Assembly (NCBI GenBank): GCA_965205255.1
Contig: OZ242051.1
Coordinates: forward strand, 2,170,001 to 2,234,000
Length of the DNA stretch: 64,000 nt
Source of the DNA: G965205255 sp965205255
GTDB lineage: Bacteria; Pseudomonadota; Gammaproteobacteria; Pseudomonadales; Endozoicomonadaceae
Direction of reading: 5' to 3'
The notes beneath the pieces are model-generated. The model was not told where the DNA came from and made no database searches. It saw nothing but the letters and a program-made list of their open reading frames with translations. Below are positions 1 to 8,681 of the stretch, in pieces. How positions within the stretch are numbered: position 1 is the first letter of the stretch; every line of letters begins with the position of its first letter. The position numbers were made by a program, and so were the translations under genes.

Positions 1-147
1 ATAAACGGATTAAGCGCTATTTTAGCGATTTCTTTCAATCGATACCAGCAATACTTTAGTTACTTTTTATTTGATTAAGCTTTATGAGTATCATCTGTCA
101 GTTACATATTGTTGAAAATATCCGGAGTTTTATTCGTGTAAATAAGG

Positions 148-177
148 TTGATTATAAGAATTATTTTTTATTATAAT
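148..177 (+). promoter_or_regulatory. predicted sigma70 promoter of pdxJ
   Basis: A TTGATT hexamer (148-153) and a perfect TATAAT (172-177) are separated by 18 bases in an AT-rich stretch. Transcription would start near 184, about 34 bases before the pdxJ start codon. This is a pattern match only. Confidence 0.5.
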
Positions 178-217
178 TTTGCGTATTTATTTTTAATCAG
201 GGGTATAGGTAACAATA

Positions 218-955
218 ATGCAAATGACAACGCAAGGAAAAAGAGTACTTCTGGGGGTGAATATTGACCATGTTGCGACTATTCGTCAAGCAAGAGGTGT
301 TTCGTATCCTGATCCGGTAAAAGCAGCTCTGGATGCAGAAGAAGCTGGCGCAGATGGTATTACCCTGCATCTCAGGGAAGATCGTCGTCATATTCAGGAT
401 CGCGATGTTTATTTACTTCGGGAGCTATTGCAAACCCGCATGAACCTAGAAATGGCAGTAACAGAAGAAATGATTGGGATTGCTGAAAAAGTTAAACCTC
501 AGCATGTGTGTCTTGTTCCGGAAAAAAGAGAAGAGCTAACGACTGAGGGTGGATTGGATGTAATTACATATGAGGAAAGCATTAAGAAAGCTTGCTGCCG
601 CCTGTCAAAAGCTGGTGCTGAGGTGTCTTTGTTTATAGACCCGGAAATAAAACAGATCGATGCAGCAGTGCGATGTGGTGCTCCCGTCATTGAGCTCCAT
701 ACAGGTTCTTATGCTGATGCTGAGGGTGAAGAACAAAAAAATGAATTATTACGACTTAAGAAAGCGATAGATTACGGCTTATCCAAAGGGTTGGTTATAA
801 ATGCAGGACATGGTTTGCATTATCATAATGTTGAGCCTGTAGCATCCATTCCGGGATTAAATGAACTAAATATTGGGCATGCCATTATGGCTCATGCCAT
901 GTTTGCAGGCTTAAAACCGGCCGTGGCAGAAATGCGCGCACTACTAAGTTTTTAA
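218..955 (+). CDS. pdxJ: pyridoxine 5'-phosphate synthase PdxJ
   Basis: Cytoplasmic TIM-barrel enzyme that condenses 1-deoxyxylulose 5-phosphate with 3-amino-2-oxopropyl phosphate to form pyridoxine 5'-phosphate, the ring-closing step of the DXP-dependent vitamin B6 pathway. The 245 residues match the family's usual length. The N-terminal LGVNIDHVATIRQARG strand-loop is present, and the catalytic residues His51, Glu78 and His198 fall where E. coli PdxJ has His45, Glu72 and His193. The C-terminal phosphate-binding stretch NIGHAIMAHAMFAGL is intact. The ATG at 218 follows a short purine-rich GGT motif at 208; a second in-frame ATG at 224 is possible. recO, its common upstream neighbour, is not seen in the 217 bases available. 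epd, from the same pathway, lies at 51.0 kb. Confidence 0.97.
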   Translation: MQMTTQGKRVLLGVNIDHVATIRQARGVSYPDPVKAALDAEEAGADGITLHLREDRRHIQDRDVYLLRELLQTRMNLEMAVTEEMIGIAEKVKPQHVCLVPEKREELTTEGGLDVITYEESIKKACCRLSKAGAEVSLFIDPEIKQIDAAVRCGAPVIELHTGSYADAEGEEQKNELLRLKKAIDYGLSKGLVINAGHGLHYHNVEPVASIPGLNELNIGHAIMAHAMFAGLKPAVAEMRALLSF

Positions 956-1178
956 TAATTTCTGCGTATTATCTCTTGTCTGGCTTATTGGTATTTGGTA
1001 AAAACTACATATTTCGTATGTTTAAAAACCGGATGAAAATAGCTAAAATTGGTAACCAGAACACTTTAGGTGCTTTTAATATTTTGGTAATATCTGAGAT
1101 TACACTGATAAAAAATAGATACTCACTTGTCCATTTTATGGTATGGTGTTCGGTCAGGGTTTATCAAAGTAAATAATC

Positions 1179-1799
1179 ATGGGACGATCCAAAAGTAGCA
1201 ATCGCTGGTTGCAGGAACATTTTAACGACCATTATGTGAAAAAAGCGCAAAAGTGTGGCTATCGTTCTCGCGCCAGTTTCAAACTTCTTGAATTAGATGT
1301 GATGGATAAACTATTTAGACCCGGCATGCAGGTAATAGACTTGGGTGCAGCTCCCGGTGGCTGGAGTCAGGTAGTTGTTGAAAAGGTCGGGCATAAAGGT
1401 CGGGTGATCGCCTCCGATATTTTACCCATGGATGTAATAGCTGGTGTTAGCTTTATTCAGGGTGACTTTACTGAGCACGAGGTGTATCAACAAATTCTGA
1501 ATACCATGAAAAATATTCCGGCAGACCTTGTAATTTCAGATATGGCACCCAACATAAGTGGTATTAAGGTGTCAGATCAGGCGAAAGCAATGTATTTAGC
1601 AGAATTGGCACTGGATTTAGCTTGTCATGTGTTAAAGAAAGGCGGCAATTTCCTTGTAAAAGTGTTTCAGGGAGAGGGTTTTGATAATTACCTTAAAGAT
1701 ATGCGGGTGGCTTTTGATAAAGTAGTGACACGAAAACCTGAAGCTTCACGCTCCCAGTCGAGAGAGGTTTATTTGCTGGGACGATCATATAAGGGTTAA
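1179..1799 (+). CDS. rlmE: 23S rRNA 2'-O-methyltransferase RlmE (FtsJ/RrmJ)
   Basis: SAM-dependent methyltransferase that methylates the ribose of U2552 in the 23S rRNA A-loop late in 50S assembly. The protein has 206 residues (E. coli 209). The SAM loop DLGAAPGGWSQ is at residues 54-64. The catalytic tetrad K35-D121-K161-E196 corresponds to E. coli K38-D124-K164-E199 with a constant offset of three. The ATG at 1179 has no strong Shine-Dalgarno sequence upstream. ftsH follows after about 200 bases, the normal gammaproteobacterial order; the usual divergent yhbY is not visible upstream. A 66-codon frame at 976-1176 has no recognisable features and was not called. Confidence 0.97.
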   Translation: MGRSKSSNRWLQEHFNDHYVKKAQKCGYRSRASFKLLELDVMDKLFRPGMQVIDLGAAPGGWSQVVVEKVGHKGRVIASDILPMDVIAGVSFIQGDFTEHEVYQQILNTMKNIPADLVISDMAPNISGIKVSDQAKAMYLAELALDLACHVLKKGGNFLVKVFQGEGFDNYLKDMRVAFDKVVTRKPEASRSQSREVYLLGRSYKG

Positions 1800-2002
1800 A
1801 TTTTATCATTCAGCAGAATATAATATATATGTATGAGTTTTTTCATAGTTGAACAATAGGAGTACATGGGTTTTACACAGGCAAGTTGTTGTCAATAAAA
1901 TTTTCTGTAGTAAAGTTATAGTTTGTCTATAGAATAGTAAATTGATAATGCTATTGTAAGTTACAGTATTTGCGTTTCTGTGTGCTCAGTGAGGTTAATC
2001 TT

Positions 2003-3988
2003 TTGAACGATATTGCTAAAAATTTGATCTTATGGATCATCATTGCGCTGGTATTGCTGTTTATTTTTAAAAATTTTGAAGGCATGCAGTCAACCACCGA
2101 AAAACTGAGCTATTCAGATTTTATAAGTAAAGTTGAGAATCACCAGATTAATCAGGTGGTTATTGATGGTTATACCATTACCGGAAACTCATTAAATGAT
2201 CAAAATTTCGTCGTTAATCTGCCACCGGCAGTTCCTGACACGCAACTCATGCAGGAATTATTAAAAAATAATGTGAAAGTTGTGGCCAAGCCTATTGAAA
2301 AACAAAGTATCTGGAGTCAGCTACTGGTAGCCAGCTTTCCTATTCTGATCATAATTGCGGTTTTAATGTTTTTCATGCGCCAAATGCAAGGTGGTGGCGC
2401 TGGAGGTAAGGGTGGGCCTATGAGTTTTGGCAAAAGCAAGGCTCGCCTGTTATCAGAAGACCAGATAAAAACCACTTTTGCAGATGTGGCCGGCATAGAA
2501 GAAGCCAAAGGAGATGTGCAAGAGTTAGTAGACTTTCTGAGAGACCCCGGAAAATTTCAAACTTTAGGAGGGCGAATTCCCCGTGGTGTACTGATGGTTG
2601 GTTCACCAGGTACCGGAAAAACATTATTGGCTAAGGCCATTGCCGGTGAAGCTAAAGTACCATTTTTTACTATTTCCGGTTCAGATTTTGTTGAAATGTT
2701 TGTTGGTGTTGGTGCCTCGCGAGTAAGAGATATGTTTGAGCAAGCGAAAAAACAGGCGCCATGTATTATTTTTATTGACGAAATTGATGCTGTGGGTCGT
2801 CATCGTGGTGCTGGTTTAGGTGGTGGTCATGACGAACGTGAACAAACCCTTAACCAGTTGCTTGTAGAGATGGATGGTTTTGAAGCTAATGACGGCGTTA
2901 TTGTTATTGCGGCTACTAACCGTCCTGACGTACTTGATCCTGCTTTGTTGCGTCCGGGGCGATTCGACCGTCAGGTTGTTGTTCCTCTGCCAGATATTCG
3001 TGGGCGGGAACAAATTCTTAAAGTGCATATGAAGAAGGTGCCATTGGGTGAAAAAGTTAATCCGGCATTAATTGCAAGAGGTACGCCAGGATTTTCCGGT
3101 GCGGACTTGGCAAACCTCGTAAATGAAGCCGCATTGTTTACAGCACGCATGAACAAACGAAAAGTCACGATGCAAGAGTTTGAAGAAGCTAAAGATAAAA
3201 TCATGATGGGTTCTGAGCGTAAATCTATGGCCATGAGTGAGCGTGATAAAGAGATGACAGCTTACCATGAAGCAGGTCATGCCATCATCGGTTTAAAAAT
3301 GCCGGAGCACGACCCAGTTTATAAGGTAACTATTATCCCTCGCGGGCGTGCTTTGGGGGTTACTATGTTCCTGCCAGAAGAAGATAAGGTCAGCTATAGC
3401 AAACGTTATCTTCTTGGTCGTATTGCCTCCATGTATGGTGGTCGTATTGCAGAAGAAATGCTTTATGGTGAAGATGGTGTTTCTACAGGGGCACAAAATG
3501 ATATTCAGCAAGCTACACAAATGGCTCGTAACATGGTGACTAAATGGGGGCTCTCAGACAAAATGGGGCCTTTGCTTTATGCAGAAGAAGAAGGTGAAAT
3601 ATTCCTAGGTAAGTCGCAGGGTAGTTCTCATGGCAATGGTGTTAGCGGACACACCGCCAAACTCATTGATGAAGAAGTGCGTTCTATTATTGATAAATGT
3701 TACGACCTAGCTTATACAACGCTGAAAAATAATCGTGACAAGCTGGAGTTGATGAAAGAGGCATTGATTGAGTATGAAACCATTGGTGCCGAGCAGATTA
3801 AGGCGATCATGGATGGCAAAAAACCCAATCCTCCTGAAGGGTGGGATGACATGAACCCAAATGGTGACAACGACAGTACCACCAGCCCGGATACCAAAAA
3901 AGAGTCTACTAATATTAACAATGATTCAGAAGGCTCATATGATCATAGTGACAGTGCACCTCCGGAAGATACAGCAAAACAAAACTAA
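2003..3988 (+). CDS. ftsH: ATP-dependent zinc metalloprotease FtsH
   Basis: Inner-membrane AAA+ protease that degrades misfolded membrane proteins and regulatory substrates such as LpxC. I place the start at TTG 2003 because GAGG (1991-1994) lies eight bases before it and the protein then begins LNDIAKNLILW, as in other FtsH proteins; the frame is open upstream to another TTG at 1970. The product has 661 residues: TM1 about 5-22, a periplasmic domain, TM2 about 109-125, Walker A GSPGTGKT (200-207; the second residue is usually Pro), Walker B IIFIDEID, an SRH ending in RPGRFDR, and the zinc site HEAGH (422-426). The C-terminal tail is Asn/Asp/Ser-rich and hydrophilic. Confidence 0.97.
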   Translation: MNDIAKNLILWIIIALVLLFIFKNFEGMQSTTEKLSYSDFISKVENHQINQVVIDGYTITGNSLNDQNFVVNLPPAVPDTQLMQELLKNNVKVVAKPIEKQSIWSQLLVASFPILIIIAVLMFFMRQMQGGGAGGKGGPMSFGKSKARLLSEDQIKTTFADVAGIEEAKGDVQELVDFLRDPGKFQTLGGRIPRGVLMVGSPGTGKTLLAKAIAGEAKVPFFTISGSDFVEMFVGVGASRVRDMFEQAKKQAPCIIFIDEIDAVGRHRGAGLGGGHDEREQTLNQLLVEMDGFEANDGVIVIAATNRPDVLDPALLRPGRFDRQVVVPLPDIRGREQILKVHMKKVPLGEKVNPALIARGTPGFSGADLANLVNEAALFTARMNKRKVTMQEFEEAKDKIMMGSERKSMAMSERDKEMTAYHEAGHAIIGLKMPEHDPVYKVTIIPRGRALGVTMFLPEEDKVSYSKRYLLGRIASMYGGRIAEEMLYGEDGVSTGAQNDIQQATQMARNMVTKWGLSDKMGPLLYAEEEGEIFLGKSQGSSHGNGVSGHTAKLIDEEVRSIIDKCYDLAYTTLKNNRDKLELMKEALIEYETIGAEQIKAIMDGKKPNPPEGWDDMNPNGDNDSTTSPDTKKESTNINNDSEGSYDHSDSAPPEDTAKQN

Positions 3989-4079
3989 TGAAGGGCTTTA
4001 AATCACTAAAGCTTTACTCCAATTGATATAAAATTATCAGCTGGTTTTTTAAGCACCAGAAAATGAGTTGGAATTACTT

Positions 4080-4919
4080 ATGAAATTTAAGTGTGGAAAG
4101 CATCTGCTGGACTTGAGTCGGCCTAACGTAATGGGAGTTATCAATGTCACGCCAGATTCGTTCTACGAGGGTAGTAGAAGAGAGACTTTTGATGCTGCGA
4201 TAAAACAAGCAGAGATTATGCTTGAAGCTGGTGCAACTATTATTGATGTAGGTGGTGAATCTACGCGCCCGCAGGGTTTGGCAAATCTTTCTTCGAAGGA
4301 AGAGATAGAGCGTGTGGCTGATGTTATCGATTATATTGCTAATCAGTTGGGAGCACTTGTTTCAATAGATACCAGTAGTTCTGAAGTCATCAAAGTGGCT
4401 ACGCATGCCGGTGCCAGTATAATTAATGATGTCAGGGCTCTTCAGCGTCCAGGGGCACTTGAAGCTGCTTTTGATTCTGGTTTACCAATAATTCTTATGC
4501 ACTCACTGGTGGAGCATCCGTCGCCATCGTTTGTGCCAGAATATGATGATGTTGTCATTGCTGTAAAGGAATACCTTCTCTCTCGCATTGAGGCTTGTGA
4601 AAAAGCAGGCATTCATAAAGAAAAAATCATACTTGATCCTGGTTTTGGTGGTGGTATGTTTGGCAAAACCATGGCTTATGATTTTCAGCTTATAAAGCGT
4701 TTTGATGAAATTAAAACACTGGGTTTTCCGGTACTTGCTGGAGTCTCGCGCAAATCATTTATCGGATTTTCGACAAATAAACCTACAGAACAACGGTTAG
4801 CAGGAAGTCTCGCAGCTGCAACGTTGCTAGCATATGCTGGAGCAAATATTATTCGTGTTCATGATGTAGCAGAAACTGTAGACGTTATTAAAATTGTTGA
4901 GGCTGTTCAAAATGCCTGA
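4080..4919 (+). CDS. folP: dihydropteroate synthase FolP
   Basis: Condenses p-aminobenzoate with dihydropterin pyrophosphate in folate synthesis and is the sulfonamide target. The ATG at 4080 is preferred over the in-frame TTG at 4068 because TTGGA (4068-4072) then serves as ribosome site; it gives 279 residues (E. coli 282). Motifs seen: INVTPDSF (21-28), DVGGESTRPQG (56-66), SIDTSS, LDPGFGGG (185-192) and GVSRKSFIG (221-229). Two conserved spots are unusual: MHSLVEHP replaces the common MHMxGxP, and GGGMFGKTMAYDF replaces GFGKTxxHN. Catalytic-site residues otherwise look intact. It follows ftsH by 91 bases and precedes glmM by 82, the usual order. Confidence 0.95.
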   Translation: MKFKCGKHLLDLSRPNVMGVINVTPDSFYEGSRRETFDAAIKQAEIMLEAGATIIDVGGESTRPQGLANLSSKEEIERVADVIDYIANQLGALVSIDTSSSEVIKVATHAGASIINDVRALQRPGALEAAFDSGLPIILMHSLVEHPSPSFVPEYDDVVIAVKEYLLSRIEACEKAGIHKEKIILDPGFGGGMFGKTMAYDFQLIKRFDEIKTLGFPVLAGVSRKSFIGFSTNKPTEQRLAGSLAAATLLAYAGANIIRVHDVAETVDVIKIVEAVQNA

Positions 4920-5001
4920 GATTAACGTTTATGCTGGTGCGCGCATGCCTAGGAATAAGAGCTACATATAAAAAGGCTCTTGAAAATTAAAAAGGTTAGT
5001 T

Positions 5002-6339
5002 ATGTCCAAAAAATACTTTGGTACAGATGGCATTAGAGGAGAAGTTGGGCAATACCCTATTACCCCTGATTTTTTTCTCCGTCTTGGTATGGCAGCGGGC
5101 AGTGTATTTGCAAATCATGGAGCCAATCGTGTTATTATCGGTAAGGATACTCGTATTTCAGGCTATATGTTTGAATCTGCGTTAGAAGCCGGGTTTTCTG
5201 CAACGGGAATGGATGTTTTATTGCTAGGTCCTATGCCGACACCAGCCATTGCTTATCTGACAAGAACATTTAATGCCAGTGCCGGAGTTGTCATCAGTGC
5301 TTCACATAACCCTTATTACGACAATGGCGTAAAATTTTTTTCCAGAAAAGGGATGAAACTGCCTGATGCTGTTGAATATCAGATTGAAAACTTGATTGAT
5401 AAGGATATTCCTGTTGTAGATCCATTAAAACTAGGGAAAGTTCGTCGTATTAATGATGCTTCAGGTCGCTATATTGAACATTGCAAAGGGACCGTACGCC
5501 CGCGCCTTGATTTGACCGGTTTAAATATTATTGTAGATACAGCTCATGGCGCAAACTATATTGTGGGACCTGAAGTGTTTCGTGAATTGGGGGCAAATGT
5601 TACTGTGATTGGCGGACAGCCAGACGGGATAAACATTAATAAAAACTGCGGATCGACCAATCTTCAAGCCCTGCAACAAAAAGTGACTGCTTGCAACGCA
5701 GACTTGGGCATTGCCTTTGATGGTGATGGTGACCGTCTGATGATGGTAGATAACAAAGGAGACATTGTCGACGGAGATGAGATCTTGTTCATCATTGCCT
5801 GCTACCGTGCTAAAGAAAGAGCGCTTAACGGTGGAGTAGTAGGAACAGTAATGACCAACCTTGGCATGGAAAATGCGTTACTTACAAAGGGTATTCCTTT
5901 TTATCGCGCTAATGTTGGCGATCGTTATGTGAATGAATCTCTACTCAAAAAAAACTGGATGCTCGGTGGTGAGTCATCCGGTCATATTATTTGCCGTCAT
6001 ATTTCTACTACTGGTGATGGTATTGCTGCTGCGCTGCAGGTGCTGGCAGCTATTCAAGGTACAGAAAAAACGTTGAATGAGTTGAAAAAAGGGATGGATA
6101 AATACCCACAGTTAACTATTAACGTTCCAGTAACAAAGCGTTTGAATATTTTTGCAAACGAAGAAATAAACAAAGCTGTGAGTCAGACTGAAAAAAATAT
6201 GGGCTTAAGAGGCCGAGTATTGTTAAGACCATCAGGTACAGAACCTGTTATACGTGTCATGGTGGAAGGGGAAGATCTTCAGGAAGTTAAGCTTCAGGTT
6301 AATGAGCTTGCCATAGTAGTTAAAAACCTGGTCAGCTAA
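5002..6339 (+). CDS. glmM: phosphoglucosamine mutase GlmM
   Basis: Converts glucosamine 6-phosphate to glucosamine 1-phosphate, feeding UDP-GlcNAc, peptidoglycan and LPS synthesis. The 445 residues equal the E. coli length. The phosphoserine loop SASHNPYYDNG places the active Ser at 101. The Mg-binding loop DGDGDR is at 240-245, the sugar-binding GESSGH at 323-328 and the phosphate-binding RPSGTEP at 409-415. The ATG at 5002 is preceded by AAAGG at 4991-4995. Its position next to folP is conserved across gammaproteobacteria. Confidence 0.97.
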   Translation: MSKKYFGTDGIRGEVGQYPITPDFFLRLGMAAGSVFANHGANRVIIGKDTRISGYMFESALEAGFSATGMDVLLLGPMPTPAIAYLTRTFNASAGVVISASHNPYYDNGVKFFSRKGMKLPDAVEYQIENLIDKDIPVVDPLKLGKVRRINDASGRYIEHCKGTVRPRLDLTGLNIIVDTAHGANYIVGPEVFRELGANVTVIGGQPDGININKNCGSTNLQALQQKVTACNADLGIAFDGDGDRLMMVDNKGDIVDGDEILFIIACYRAKERALNGGVVGTVMTNLGMENALLTKGIPFYRANVGDRYVNESLLKKNWMLGGESSGHIICRHISTTGDGIAAALQVLAAIQGTEKTLNELKKGMDKYPQLTINVPVTKRLNIFANEEINKAVSQTEKNMGLRGRVLLRPSGTEPVIRVMVEGEDLQEVKLQVNELAIVVKNLVS

Positions 6340-6458
6340 ACAACATCGCAGGCAGAGAAGGCTGTAATGTGGGCTGTTTAAGGTATCGAATGCAAAAATT
6401 TTCATTTTTTGGCATTCTCCGTTAATATGCACTGTTTTTAAAGTTAGGAATTTTGATT

Positions 6459-7214
6459 ATGCGTAAACCGTTAGTGGCTGGCAATTGGAAAATGAATGGC
6501 TCTTTTGAAGCTAATGAAATATTATTAAATGCAATTTTATCCGGGATGGATACAACCAGACTGGCCTGTGATATTGCTATTTTTCCACCAGCGGTTTATT
6601 TAACTCAGGTGTCTGAACTGTTAAAAGACTCTGATATAGACTGGGGGTTACAAAATGTATTTTATGAAAATAATGGTGCGTATACTGGTGAAAACTCAGT
6701 AACAATGGCCGCTGATTCCGGTTGCCGATACACCTTGGTCGGTCACTCGGAAAGACGAACAATTTTCGGTGAAACTGATAAACAAATTGCAAAAAAGGTG
6801 GAGGCATTGCAAGTCAATGATATTATTCCTATATTATGCATTGGAGAAAGCTTTCAAGAGCGAGAGCAGGGCAAAACATTTACAGTGATCGAAAATCAGA
6901 TTCGTACAGTATTTAACGAGATGGATAAATCTCACACTTCCGATATTATTGTTGCTTATGAGCCAGTTTGGGCAATAGGTACAGGAAGAACGGCATCACC
7001 AGAACAAGCTCAGGAAGTACACAGCTTTATCAGAGTCTTATTAAAAGATTATAGTGAAGTTCTGTCTAATCAAACACGTATTCTTTATGGCGGCAGTGTT
7101 AATGGTGATAATGCAAAAGCCATTTTTTCTCAGGCAGATATAGATGGTGGTTTGGTAGGTGGAGCTTCTTTGAAACCGACTGAATTTTTAAAAATCTGCA
7201 ATGCAGTAGGTTAA
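6459..7214 (+). CDS. tpiA: triosephosphate isomerase TpiA
   Basis: Interconverts dihydroxyacetone phosphate and glyceraldehyde 3-phosphate in glycolysis and gluconeogenesis. The start is ATG 6459 (TAGGAA at 6445-6450) rather than the in-frame TTG at 6453, giving 251 residues. Catalytic and substrate residues are Asn9 and Lys11 (AGNWKMNG), His96 (GHSERR) and Glu167 (AYEPVWAIGTG). The phosphate-binding LYGGSVN and GGLVGGASL loops close the barrel. secG starts seven bases after its stop, so the two are probably co-transcribed. Confidence 0.97.
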   Translation: MRKPLVAGNWKMNGSFEANEILLNAILSGMDTTRLACDIAIFPPAVYLTQVSELLKDSDIDWGLQNVFYENNGAYTGENSVTMAADSGCRYTLVGHSERRTIFGETDKQIAKKVEALQVNDIIPILCIGESFQEREQGKTFTVIENQIRTVFNEMDKSHTSDIIVAYEPVWAIGTGRTASPEQAQEVHSFIRVLLKDYSEVLSNQTRILYGGSVNGDNAKAIFSQADIDGGLVGGASLKPTEFLKICNAVG

Positions 7215-7221
7215 GCAAAAT

Positions 7222-7755
7222 ATGGAAACTTTAGTTCTTATTATTCATATCCTATTAGCTATAGTGCTAATTGCCCTGATTCTTTTGCAACAAGGTAAAG
7301 GGGCCGAGGCTGGTGCGTCTTTTGGTTCTGGTGCTTCACAAACGGTCTTTGGTGGTCGTGGTTCTTCAAGTTTTTTGGCCAGAATAACATCTGCTGTGGC
7401 CATTATTTTGCTTGTTACGAGTGTTTCTTTAGGTATTATGAATGCCCGCAAAGTAAAGAATATGTCTACGGTAGGTATTCCTGAAACGTCGACACAGCAG
7501 ACAAAAACCAACACACCGACACCATCATCGTCTGATATCCCGAAGATACAAATAAAAAAACCTGAAACTAGCGGCAAAACATCAAGTGATATTCCTATTC
7601 CTGTCAAGGCTAATGTTAAATCTTCTGGTGTTAACTCAGCTGGAGTAGTACCAAAGAAAATTCAGGCACTTGTTAGTGAGAATAAAAAAACCAATGAAAG
7701 CATAAAGACTGAGAAAAGTGATAAGGGTGAAAAAACTAATCACGATAAAAAGTAA
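7222..7755 (+). CDS. secG: preprotein translocase subunit SecG with extended tail
   Basis: Small inner-membrane subunit of SecYEG that assists SecA-driven export. Residues 3-22 and about 52-72 form two hydrophobic helices joined by the conserved GAxASFGSGASQTVFGGRGS segment. At 177 residues it is much longer than E. coli SecG (110). The extra roughly 100 residues are Ser/Thr/Lys-rich and low in complexity, with no recognisable domain. ATG 7222 lies seven bases after the tpiA stop. A strong hairpin and the tRNA-Leu gene follow, the standard order. Confidence 0.93.
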   Translation: METLVLIIHILLAIVLIALILLQQGKGAEAGASFGSGASQTVFGGRGSSSFLARITSAVAIILLVTSVSLGIMNARKVKNMSTVGIPETSTQQTKTNTPTPSSSDIPKIQIKKPETSGKTSSDIPIPVKANVKSSGVNSAGVVPKKIQALVSENKKTNESIKTEKSDKGEKTNHDKK

Positions 7756-7781
7756 ATATTTATTAAATCGCATAATCGCAT

Positions 7782-7812
7782 AATAAAGCATAGTAATATT
7801 GTATGCTTTATT
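7782..7812 (+). terminator. hairpin after secG, probable terminator
   Basis: A perfect 11-bp stem (AATAAAGCATA at 7782-7792, TATGCTTTATT at 7802-7812) with a nine-base loop is followed by a T-rich stretch. It starts 26 bases after the secG stop, consistent with ending the tpiA-secG transcript. Confidence 0.6.
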
Positions 7813-7824
7813 TGTGTTTGGCGG

Positions 7825-7853
7825 TTGACCTCATGGGCATTTACCTTTAACAT
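7825..7853 (+). promoter_or_regulatory. promoter of tRNA-Leu
   Basis: TTGACC (7825-7830) and TAACAT (7848-7853) are spaced by 17 bases. They are followed by a GC-rich discriminator (ACGGC) typical of stringently controlled stable-RNA promoters. Transcription would begin near 7860, 17 bases before the tRNA. Confidence 0.65.
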
Positions 7854-7876
7854 TCACGGCACAATTGAGATACAAA

Positions 7877-7962
7877 GCCGAAGTGGTGGAATTGGTAGAC
7901 ACGCCATCTTGAGGGGGTGGTGAGCTATGCTCGTGCGGGTTCAAGTCCCGCCTTCGGCACCA
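7877..7962 (+). tRNA. tRNA-Leu (anticodon GAG)
   Basis: An 86-base class II tRNA with encoded CCA (7960-7962). The acceptor arm GCCGAAG pairs with CTTCGGC (7952-7958), and the discriminator is A. The anticodon stem CCATC/GGTGG encloses TTGAGGG, giving anticodon GAG for CUC/CUU codons. A long variable arm and GGTTCAAGTCC T-loop are present. A tRNA-Leu(GAG) after secG is conserved in gammaproteobacteria. Here the usual rimP-nusA genes do not follow; the Rhs/IS island starts instead. Confidence 0.97.
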
Positions 7963-8140
7963 TTAGTATTTTCTAGTACATTCACAAATACTTACAAAAT
8001 AATATAAAATTTTGATAAATAAAGAGATTAAAGTTTTTTACAGATTTTACCTTCTCCAATATCTCGCATAATTTCATATAAATATGTTGCTTTACTATGC
8101 AATTTGTACGCCTTGGCGGCTAAAATTTATTCCTGAGTTA

Positions 8141-8300
8141 CGTATATAACTAATATAACGTTCTTTTTTCAGACTAGGGTAAGCATATGGCAACTTATAT
8201 CAAAATCTGTTTCTCAGTTTCTCACATCTCTTTGCGCTACTTTTTTGATCTTGCTATGTTTCGTTGAAGATCCATGCAATAGCTCTGGCTATTACCTAAC
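8141..8300. repeat. MITE-like dispersed repeat remnant
   Basis: This stretch (ATATCAAAATCTGTTTCTC, then TTTTTTGATCTTGCTATG and a GTTGAAG...CAATAGC segment) closely resembles 32890-33070 and more distantly the better preserved copy at 42157-42314. It marks the start of the island after the tRNA; the 178 bases between the tRNA and this repeat contain nothing recognisable. Confidence 0.5.
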
Positions 8301-8681
8301 CGCATTTGTACAAGCAAACAATCGATTATTACGTACCTCCTCATTCATCATCTTCCATAAACATTTTATTGGATTCGGGTTGGCGCTGTAAGTTGGTAAA
8401 TATTCGGGTTGGCGCTGTAAGTTGGTAAATAATGCAACTTTATACCACATTTTGCAGCAAAGGACTGTACAATTTCACTACAATGATAGCCCACCTAATC
8501 TAAAATGATATGTAGCGTAGTGGCTGTAGAGTATGCCTTTTTCAATGTGGTAAAAACGCAAGGATACTCTCGCTATTAACAGTTTCATGGTGCGTTGTTA
8601 CTGCTTTCTGCAGGTTGAGTTCAATGCCTACAATGATGTTTTACAACGTATACATAAATCAGCTATTTTTCTGCCTCTTCT
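8300..8681 (-). pseudogene. decayed IS630-family transposase fragment
   Basis: This region matches, with stops and shifts, the better preserved fragment at 23905-24171 that encodes an IS630-type DDE C-terminus. It carries a 29-bp tandem duplication (8373-8401 and 8402-8430, unit beginning ATTCGGGTTGGCGC) that breaks the frame. It precedes the Rhs1 leader just as its homologue precedes the Rhs3 leader. Confidence 0.6.

Noticed and set aside
976..1176. 66-codon frame between pdxJ and rlmE
   Set aside because: No ribosome site, no domain, and atypical composition; it occupies the rlmE leader.
7245..7607. 120-codon frame opposite secG
   Set aside because: Antisense shadow of secG with no ribosome site or recognisable domain.
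7960..8010. Integrative-element attachment site at the tRNA-Leu 3' end
   Set aside because: No second copy of the tRNA 3' end was seen at the far side of the island and there is no integrase gene in the window.
8373..8430. Two adjacent 29-bp repeats, considered as a CRISPR fragment
   Set aside because: They are directly tandem with no spacers, lie in a transposase pseudogene, and no cas genes are present. It is a simple duplication.
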